A DNA stretch of 64,000 bases from Breviolum minutum Mf 1.05b.01 (Eukaryota; Sar; Dinophyceae; Suessiales; Symbiodiniaceae): the NCBI GenBank assembly GCA_000507305.1, contig DF239213.1:62001-126000 (forward strand), in the 5' to 3' direction. How positions within the stretch are numbered: position 1 is the first letter of the stretch; each line of letters starts with the position of its first letter. The notes beneath the pieces are model-generated. The model searched no databases. It saw only the letters and a program-made list of their open reading frames with translations, and was not told the origin of the DNA. The position numbers and the translations under genes were made by a program. Shown in pieces: positions 12,525-22,400 of the stretch.

Positions 12525-13590
12525 CGCTCTGTATTGCAATAAAAACCATGAAATTCCTGGACATTCAGCAATGCCACGGCAGGCGAACGAAAAATGGCAA
12601 CGAAACCTGCATATTCACCGTGAATTCGCCAGATTGACATCCAAGTTCATGTTGACTTCTTTCGCTACATGCTCTCAAATTACAAACAAATACTAACATA
12701 CAATACAAGCACATTTAACGTAAATAAAGAATTCCATTCCCGCACCGTGGAAAGTGGCTTGAGTAATTGGATTGCAAATCGGAAACGTCCTACCCTGGAT
12801 ACCGGGTTTTAGCATGATTTTTCCGTGGAAACTAGATGGCGCAATAGTAAAAGTCTGCTCCTCTTACTCCTCTTACTCTGACCCCGGAGTATCTGTTGGT
12901 CGCGGTCATATGTATGCATACACAGATGTATACAAATGTAAGTTACAGTATAAATATCACGCATTTCACACCACAAATGTATACAAGTGTACATATATTA
13001 TATATATAAATCTGTATGCAGTACTGTCAAACATTCCCTGATTAGATGTTTAACCTGTATCCGTTAGCATTCCCGTCGACCGAGGTTCCGTACCTGATGC
13101 CTCGCAAGTTTGATTTGAACAAATTTGATGCTTTCACAACATTCAAATCCAGGAAATTTTCCGATCGAAACCCAACAAATTGTGAAGTGTAAAATGGAAA
13201 ACTGGAAAACTGAAAAAGTGAAAAAGCGGAAAGCTTGGAGAGAAAGCCCAAGAGTCTCAAATCAAATCATTTATGACCTCAAAAAGTTGATACAGTAGGA
13301 ACGGAAGGTATGGCAGATCGAATAGTTTGGAAGTCCAAAACATCCGAAAAGTCTGAACCATTTGTTTGAACAAATTCCCTGGGCACGTTTTCGGGTTGGG
13401 TGCGGTACATGATGTTACTATAGTTATATCTTTTTGAGGATTGTGGTATTGGAATTTTCGCAAAGTCACTGCAAATCACACATCTACCGTAAGATGTTCT
13501 TCAAAATTCAATTAATAAAAGAATCCACCAAGTTCTCAAAAGCTATCAACCCTCAAAGACAGTTATCTTCAAAAAGGCAAGAAAATATAG
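12525..13590. other. No confident gene
   Basis: AT-rich with short TATATA stretches around 13000. No gene recognised. Confidence 0.3.
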
Positions 13591-13748
13591 GGTATGTTCG
13601 CTTCCAAAACACAGGAGGAATTGAACTTGTCAAACCGATCTTCGAAGTCGCAGACCTTTTCACGGCCTTGCGCGCCTGTCTGCTACACGATGAGGTTTCA
13701 CCCTGGAAATGGCTGCCTGAACAGGAAGATGTCCAAGCATCTATATAA
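13591..13748 (+). CDS. Candidate terminal exon, unknown protein
   Basis: + strand frame after AATATAG (or after ACACAG at 13614) ending in TAA at 13746-13748. It reads GIELVKPIFEVADLFTALRA then LLHDEVSPWKWLPEQEDVQ. The - strand is interrupted by stops here, which supports +. Family not recognised. Confidence 0.4.
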
Positions 13749-15292
13749 CAATCATATTTCTGTTCACCTTCCCCTGAGTCAAGAGTGCAATTTCATTCAC
13801 ATCATTCAACCGCAGCGATTGTCAAATGCTTGCAGATTTGTTTGGAATCAAATTAAAGAAATTTGGCTTAAAAAACTTGGAAGTTGAACTGCCTCAAGTT
13901 AATCATCTTCACACTGGCCACAAAAAAATACCAAAAAACAAAGAAGAGCCACTGGTGTAGGAGTGGAGGGTTGAGAAGAGCTCTGCTTGAGGTCGGTTGC
14001 GCAACTACTCAGCCAGACTCTGGTATTTCCTATCAGTATTTCCTAGTCAACCCTGACTTGCCTCGCCACGCTGGTATCTTAGCATCTTTTGAGTGGGGAC
14101 ATGGGGCTTCTATCTATGGATAAGGAAATTCTCATCATAAGACACCTGTGGTGTTTTAAGGTGAATTTCAATACATCACAACTCTCCAGAAGGGGGCCTT
14201 CTCTGTTTCAGATACGGAAGGGGTTGTACATTGCACAATAAAAAAAAATCTACAATCAAAAAACCAAGGTTGGAAGCAGGAAATTGGACATATCCAAAAT
14301 TTTCCAACCTCCCTGCCTTCAAGGAAAAGGTCCTTCGAAACTTGGTCCTCAGCGTCAGGTCGGAAGCTGCAGGTGAAACCGGAAGCTGTGTATGATATAC
14401 AGTCTATACATTTGTATACATGTATACGTATATCTGTATGTGTATATATATATATTGGGTATTCTACCCATACACATATATATATATATATATCAACAAT
14501 ATGTGTATATATACAGGTACATCACAATAAATGTCATATGTTGACTCGTAGACCTCTCCAACCTCGCCTGTTTGCTCTTTTGTCCCACCTTCACCCTCCG
14601 GCCTGGCAGCTTGTCCAGCAGCAAAACCTCTGGAAAACCTCAAGGGCTTCGGATTCGAAGCATGGCATGGGAACCTGGCAAGAATCCTAGGCAGAAAGTC
14701 TTACGAACTGAACAAACTTAAAAATAGGCCTCAGCTTTCTTTGTTCTCGAATTAATGGTGGTTTCCCAGTTCGCGGCGTGGTAAACCAGCAAATTTCCAA
14801 ACCTCATCCTTCTGCATTTGCACATGAAGGTGTCAACACATGATCCCAAAAAAATTATGATAGAAAAATGACAAATTTCCTTTCTCAAAAGGGAGCAAAC
14901 TAACAAAAGATAGGATTGACAAGATTCATTCCACCATTTCTGACTGAAAAAACTGTTCGGATCCTTAAAACCATCCAAAAGCATCGAAACAAAATCTGTG
15001 GATCCCTGCAATCCATAACTGTGCCTCCAGTTGGGTGGCTTGAAACAGCGCAAAACAATTTGAGGAGCTTCAAATTTCCAAACAACCATTGGTTTGAAAA
15101 GAAGCAACTACCATTTATGAAAAAAACATGCATATTGCATGGTGTGGCGCGTTTCTTTTTAAACCGGGGGGAGATCTGAAGTCTGAAGTTCTTTCAAATA
15201 CTGCATATTTTGTGTGGTACTTATCTATATATCCCTTGAAAACAAAAAACACACACACATGTTCAAGGGATCTGAATTCAAACCACCGGAAT
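13749..15292. other. No confident gene; TA-rich runs
   Basis: Holds TATATA/CACATA-type microsatellite sequence at about 14400-14520. No gene recognised. Confidence 0.3.
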
Positions 15293-15472
15293 TTACAGTT
15301 CTGTCCTCCATCTCCAACTTGGAGGAAATTTGCTCAGATCCTCACTCTCCACTGTTACTAGTACTGGTTCTGGTGGCATCAGCTCCATGTAGTCCCTTGG
15401 AGTAGGTCGGCAGCTCCCCCAGTTCTGGCGCGCCAAGAGAGATTCGGTGGCGCACTGCCCATGTTGGCAAAG
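15293..15472 (-). CDS. Candidate terminal exon, unknown protein
   Basis: - strand frame of about 59 codons ending in TAA at 15295-15293. The C-terminal half, RDYMELMPPEPVLVTVESED then LSKFPPSWRWRTEL, looks strongly like protein. A second - strand frame starting MKGFFANMGSAPP overlaps the 5' part, so the exon start is not settled. Confidence 0.4.
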   Translation of the reverse strand, partial: LCQHGQCATESLLARQNWGSCRPTPRDYMELMPPEPVLVTVESEDLSKFPPSWRWRTEL

Positions 15473-16061
15473 AAGCCCTTCATTTCAAACTAAGGTCTAA
15501 TAATAATCTCTACTCGAAACTAGGCGTTTCTAGAATCACACCTTGGAATCATTTTCTTTCAATCAATCCTTTCGAATGGACTTGAAGGTCTGTCTTCACA
15601 GCATCTCCTTGGAATCCAAAGGACCTGTCAAACTCCTTCTGAAACCACGTCCATAAGTTAGTCGAACATTGCAAAACTCCACCCGGACACAAGGGCTGAA
15701 AATCATGAAGAACCAATCCACTCTTGTGCTCCACGATCCATGGCAGTCGATGGTAATGGAAGGAGAATTTTGCCTAGCAATTGTTCTATGTTGTTTTCAA
15801 CATATGGAGCTTGCAGCTCAAGTGAAGTCTTGTTGGATTTCTTGCGCAACTGGACAACGCGATATGATATGTATCAACTCTTTTTGGAATGACGATAGAA
15901 CAGGCAGTTTTTGTCTCGAAAGGTGAACTGAAGTTGGTGCAGATGGAAAATTAAATCACAAATGGGAAAAATAGAAGAAGACTTAGGGACATTATATGAT
16001 CACAAGATGCCATGATGTCGCCTTCAAGGCCTGATGTTCCATTGGTTTTTACCATATATAT
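15473..16061. other. Flank of the retrotransposon; no confident gene
   Basis: Ordinary mixed sequence up to the AT-rich insertion site ACCATATATAT (16051-16061). No gene recognised. Confidence 0.3.
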
Positions 16062-16254
16062 TGTTGATTTCAGTGACCTTGTCCCATGACATCCATGGTT
16101 GACATATCCTCGTGGCCATTCTGGTCCAAAGGGCCCTTGTAGCCAAGTTGATTCGGCTAAGGATTGTTGGTAGAAGGAAAAAGGGTTGTGCAGCTTGATA
16201 GCTGATTCCGTGTTTTCCACGTAGTTTCCTCCGGGTTTTGCTGCCAGCTTTGCA
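16062..16254 (+). repeat. 5' LTR
   Basis: 193 bp, TG...CA ends, matching 24898-25090 base for base by eye. It should hold promoter and polyadenylation signals; no TATA box is obvious. Confidence 0.95.
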
Positions 16255-16266
16255 TGGTAGCGGAGC
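16255..16266 (+). other. Primer binding site, initiator tRNA-Met-like
   Basis: TGGTAGCGGAGC directly abuts the 5' LTR. TGGTAGCRGAG is complementary to the 3' end of eukaryotic initiator tRNA-Met (metazoan form TGGTAGCAGAG), so one base differs. Copia elements commonly prime from this tRNA. Confidence 0.75.
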
Positions 16267-16422
16267 TGCGTTGAGCAGCACCCTTTGCGCTGGACGAGAT
16301 CCTAGCGGACCTGGAAGCCATTGGCTTCATCGGTGCACGGCATTTTGCTGTGATTTCTGCAAAACCTGCCTATCGTGGCAGCCCTGTTTCTTGGCTTCGA
16401 CGGTGCTGAGAGATCAGGGAGG

Positions 16423-19400
16423 ATGGAACAAAAAGACACGTTTAGAGATCTGCAATTCGATGGGAAACCTTCTGGGTACAGAGATTTTCGGAGGAAGACA
16501 ATATTAGCCATAGCTGGATTAGAAGAAAAACATGTCTATTTGGCTGGGCCACGTCTTCTCCAAAGATTACAGGGTGAGGCCTGGAGGGCCACAGAACATT
16601 TACCAATAGCAGAACTTCGTCAACCTGAAGGATGGCTGCATGTCATTTCAGCCCTTGACGAGCATTACCGTTTTCTTCCTGAAACCGAGTTGCATGAAGC
16701 TGTGGAAGAGTTTTTGTTTTTACTGAAACGTAGGCCGCATGAGGGTGCAACCTCCTTCACTTCTCGTTTCAAGACCCAATTGGATAGAGTGCAAACCCTT
16801 ATTTCACAAGAAAGAGAAGCATCTCGTAAGAAGAAAAAGGGTGGTAAATCTTCATCCAAAGGTGTCAATTCTGAAATTGGTCGTGAAGATAGCAGTTTGG
16901 AAGAATCTGAAGCCCCATCAGAACCTCCCCCCGAAGACACTCCTTCTGGGACTGACACCGAGCCACATGTGAGTGGTTCTCCTGCAGCTGGTGAACGGCA
17001 ACCTGGTGAAGAATCTGGCTCTAAGCCGCCATCGTCACTTGGTCGTCAGTCAAAACGGAAGAGTGAAACTGGATCCAAAGGAACTCATCGTGCTGATCAA
17101 GTAAAAGCCCAACAAGACATGCTTCGTATGTTAGGCACACTGGAACATGGACATTTGAAGCCAAAGCCCATACTCCCACAGAGCATACTGGGTCATTTGT
17201 ACATGCGTAAGTTTGGCCTCAATCGTGAGCAACGTGCCCAAATAATCAGAGCCACCAATGGGTCGAGTCGTTTAGCTGATGTTGAACGCATTCTTCGTGC
17301 CTCTGACTTGGAGGAGTTCAGGTCTGAGGATCGTCGCCGACAAGAGGATCGTAGACCCACCAAGGTCATGCGTAAGGAAGCTTACGCCGTGCAGGACTCT
17401 GAACATCATGTTGCTGCCGTTGATGATGGTGCCGATAGTTCGTCAAGTCTTGTTGCATTTGATAGTGATAGTGACCCCCAATCCGAAGAAGCACATATCG
17501 TTGGGGATGATGGTGAAACTGATCAAGAATTACATGAAGCCTTCGAGATCCAAAAACGTGCTAAGAAAGAATTTCGAAAGAACTTCAAAACCTATAAGGA
17601 GACCAAGAAGAAGGTAAGAGAGATAAAGAAAAATAGAACACCATACCACCTTCCTGTGGTGGCACTTGGTCCCGAAGGGTCTGCACCAGGACCCAGTCAA
17701 CAAGGTCCAGTGAAACAGTCGTTTGGGTATGATCGGAAGCCTTCACAAACCGGTCGTGGAAACCCCAAGCGAAAACCAGATGGGAAGTTCAATCGTAAGG
17801 AAGAAGCACATTTGGCACAGTCATCGTTCATCACTGAGTTTTCGTACATGGTATCTGCGACACCAAGTGATGTGATTCCCGAAGAAGTTCTCCTTACATC
17901 GATTCCTGCAGGTTATGCTGTAATTGATACTGGATGCACTACATCTATTATTGGTAGTGAAACGGCTAATCAACTGAAGAATCATCTTCGTGTTCTTGGT
18001 TGGCCACAGCCGGAAGAGTGTTCTTTGCCCCCTGTGGAACTGAAGGGTTTCAACGGTGTCATAGAAGAAACGACTTTGGGGCTGAAGTGGTCAGTACGCA
18101 TTGGTACATTGTGGGGCTCCATCACAACGTATGTTATAGATGGCCAAGCACCATTCTTGCTTTCCCGAAGAGTTTTAGAAGCTATGGGAGCAGTTCTCAA
18201 TTTAGCCTCTTTGACCTTCACTTCGTCCAAGCATGGTATGCACGATGTCCCACTACGACAAGCCACCAATGGTCACATCCTGCTGCCTTTACTTGAGCCT
18301 CAGGTAGAATATGCAGTGCTTGTGGATCAAGATGAAGAACCACCTTCCGATGATTGCAATGAGCCCGATACGAAGCTGCCTGCGCCAGCTCCTATGAAAC
18401 CGCCTGATGACCGTCCCACAGTGTCTTGGCAATCCGAAGTTGAGCAACCGCCATCGTCAGTGTTTAGGAACCAACATAGAAAGAATGGTAATAAGACAAC
18501 CACCACTGATCGTAGGCGAGCCATGCAGCACATTGTCAAAAACACTAGACAGGGAATAGTCAATGTTGACAGGTTCCGAGAAGAACTTCAATTGATATTT
18601 GGTTATCGTGGCAGTCTCATAAATCATGCCTTTGTCGCCTATCAACCCCGTCTTGAGAGAATCCCAAATGATGCTGGTGTCAGCACATATCAAAAATCGG
18701 TAGCAATTCTTCATGAAGGAAATTTCCGGGTAGAGCCCTGGTCCACTCGTTTTCCAGGTGCCGAACGAAAACCAGTTGAACGTGTGAACTCGGCCCTGTT
18801 TGTGTTTTGTGGAACAGCATCTCCCGAGATGGAGCATAATGCCGATAGTGTTGATAAAAAGTGTCATGCCTGTTACTGTTGTAGGGATCTTGATTCGGAG
18901 GGCGATAATAATGATTCCGATAGTGAAGATCAGTCCATTGATAGTCCCATTTCAACTGAGGTATTGTTTAGTGATGATACTGATTGGGTAGATGTTGAAA
19001 GAAAAGAGCTTCCTCAGAAGGAAACAGATTTCCTACTCAATAACCTAAAGGGTCTTCGTCACTCGTATGCCCAGTTTGTAATGAGCCGACTTGCCTTAGG
19101 AAAGAACCGTGTCGAAACTGAACTTGAACAATGGTTAGGAGATCAAGCACACCTCCTTAATCAAAGAATAGATCTTGTCGAAGTTTTCACCGGAAAAGCT
19201 CCTTTGGCCGATGCTGTCGAAAAGCGTAGCACTGGAAAGTGCATTCGCATAGGTCTCGACTATGGACATGATCTCAATCGTTTGCATGATCGTCGCATGT
19301 TGATACTCCTTGTTGCATACCTGAAACCCCGTGATGTATGGATAAGCTTCCCTTGTGGTTGTTGGGGACCTTGGAGTCGTTTCAATATGCAAAAGAGTGA

Positions 19401-22400
19401 TAAACTTAGAGAACAAGTCCAAGCTGATCGTAAGACCGCAAGAAGACATCTGATAGTGGTGTCCGAGCTGTGGACGTTGCAGCATTTGCTTGGTAATCAT
19501 GTGCACATAGAAAACCCACTGACATCTGATGCGTGGAAGGAATTGAAATTTCCTCAAGCCTTTGTGATAAGAGTAGATCAATGCAGCTTGGGTTTGAGAT
19601 GTCCCAAAACTAACCTTCCAGTGCTGAAGCCCACCAGAATAGTTACCAGTTGTTCCGAGTTAGCAAAAGTCCTGACTTTCTGTCGTTGTGATGGCAAGCA
19701 CCAACATGCCCACTTGGAAGGTAATTATAAGGGTAGCCCACTGACTTCGTATGCTGAAACCTATCCAAAGNCTGCAAGAAGACATCTGATAGTGGTGTCA
19801 GAGCTGTGGACGTTGCAGCATTTGCTTGGTAATCATGTGCACATAGAAAACCCACTGACATCTGATGCGTGGAAGGAATTGAAATTTCCTCAAGCCTTTG
19901 TGATAAGAGTAGATCAATGCAGCTTGGGTTTGAGATGTCCCAAAACTAACCTTCCAGTGCTGAAGCCCACCAGAATAGTTACCAGTTGTTCCGAGTTAGC
20001 AAAAGTCCTGACTTTCTGTCGTTGTGATGGCAAGCACCAACATGCTCACTTGGAAGGTAATTATAAGGGTAGCCCACTGACTTCGTATGCTGAAACCTAC
20101 CCAAGGAAGTTTTGTCGCATCGTTAGTGGCGTCCTGTGCCATGAAAACCGACAGTTTAAGCCTGCTGAAGCCGATGTGTTTGCCGACTTGAGCTTACACC
20201 TGAATGGAGAGGATGGAAAAGAACAACCTGATGATGAAGAAGTTGAACCATCAGCACCACTAGACAGAAAGCGAATAGAAGCTATGATACGTAAACTCCA
20301 CATTAATACTGGCCATTCGTCCAATGAACAAATGCTTCGTTTGGCCCAACGTTGTGAAGTGACTGATGAGGTCAAAGATGTCATCCGAAACTTTCGTTGT
20401 CCAGTGTGTGAAGAATTGAAAGTGCCACCCTCTCGTCGTCAAGTCGCCATGCCGCATGCTGAAAATCCCAATCACATTGTTGGGGTAGACTTTGTCCAAG
20501 TCGAGCTGAAACATAAAGATGATAGTGGTAGCATCGTTGAGCAAAAGTATAATGTCCTGACGTGTGTAGACCTTGCCACCGACTTTGCCCAACAGATCAT
20601 TGTAGAAAAAGGTTCTAACCAGTTGTCCAAGGCATTTCATGAAATTTGGACTAGACCGTTTGGAGCCCCAAACGTAATCTACTCTGACCCATCAAGCTCC
20701 ACGTTGTCAGCAGACTTTCAAGCCTACCTCGTACATCATGGGATAAGCCTTTTGCATTGTGGCACTGAAGCCCACTGGCAATTGGGCCGTGTTGAAACAG
20801 CCAATCGCATTTTGCGCAACATGGCACAACGCGTGTGGCAGACCACTAGCCGACCAGCCGAAGAAGTCATTGAAACTTGTGCTAGTGTTAGGAATCAACA
20901 GCTTAGGAAACATGGCTATAGCCCTAGTCAATGGTTCTTAGGTCAGGATAGTAAACATCCAGCCATGATGACTGATGTAGAAGAGCAAGTCAATTACCCA
21001 GTCCAATCACAAGTGTTGTCAAGCCCTAGCTTTCATGCCAAAGTCTTGCTTAGAGAAGAAGCCTGTCGTGCCTTCGTCGAAGAACACGCACGTGATACTT
21101 GGAGAAGAGCACTAGCAGGTCAAAACCGACCACTGCGTGGTCCATACCAAGCTGGTCAGTTAGTGTATTTCTTCCGCAAGCGAGCTCGAGGCTTGTTGTC
21201 CACCCGACATGGTGTGTGGTATGGTCCGGGTAAGGTAATTGGTTTAGAAAGTTCCAATCAAGGTGTTATTCCAAGAGTGGTTTGGGTAGCATTTAATGGA
21301 TTCCTTTACAAGTGTGCCCCTGAAGGTTTGAGACCCGTTCCTGAAGATGAAAGCCAATTTCGTGAATTAGCAAGACAGCTTTCTATGGGTAGATTAGACC
21401 CCCAAATAGAACAGGCCGAACAAAGCCTGACTCAGAGGGCGCCCCAATACCAAGATCTGACGGGAGAACTTCCTACTATAGAAGACGAAGAGTTGAAGAT
21501 GGATCTAGAAGAACCAGAAAGCGATAATGAGCCAGATCCTGATTTGGAAGGTCCTAGAAAAGTCCGTAGGAGATTCTATCGATCTACAGAGTATTGGCAA
21601 AAGAGATCCCGAGGTGAACCACCTCTAGGTAGTCTTCAAGAAGGTTTGGTACCGAATCGAGTAACCTTAGAAGATCTAGCCATAGAGCCACCTGCCAAAA
21701 GAAGAACCCTTGAACCAGTGATTGAAAGAGAAGATGATGAAATGTCCTATACACCTACCACGCCAGAAAATGGTCCTTTAGAAGGTAATGAGGCACCTGA
21801 ATTAAGCCTGGATCAGCCGATGCCTGACTCTGCCGAACCTGAGCAGGATGCTCAAATGCCTTTCGTGCCTGAAACAGACACCACAATGGCCGAGCCACCT
21901 GAGTCTGTTCCCGCTGAGCCTATGGTTGATACAGAGTTACCTGTTAATGTGCCTGTTCCTGAGGAAGATGAAGAAGGACTAATGGTAGATATAGGTACCG
22001 AAAAAGTAAAGCGTCAAGAAAGCGTCCTAGAAGTAAGCTTTAATGTGACAAGTGAGGACATCACCACTGATCCCTTGTGTTTGTGGCATGTGTTAGATGA
22101 GTGTCTTCAAGTAACCACATCTAAGGCAAAACTGAGACGTGTTGAAGTAAGTTATCGAAAGTTAAACCCCAGTGATCAAGCACTCTTTCAAAAAGCCATG
22201 CAAAAAGAGTGGCAATCTTGGGTTGACAATAAGGTAACTTCACTATGCAAAAGTCGTGGCATAGACCCAAATAGGATCATCAAAGCAAGGTGGGTATTAA
22301 CATGGAAAAAGAGTTCAGACCCCGATGATCGTTCCAAAACCCCAAAAGCGAGGTTGGTATTAATAGGTTGGCAAGACCCCGAGTTGGGTAAGATAGCAAC

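Noticed and set aside
16375..16422. GTG-initiated extension of the Gag-Pol frame
   Set aside because: Nuclear genes start at ATG; the ATG at 16423 has a good context.
18327..18867. Antisense frames within the retrotransposon
   Set aside because: Shadows of the Gag-Pol coding frame with no protein-like features.
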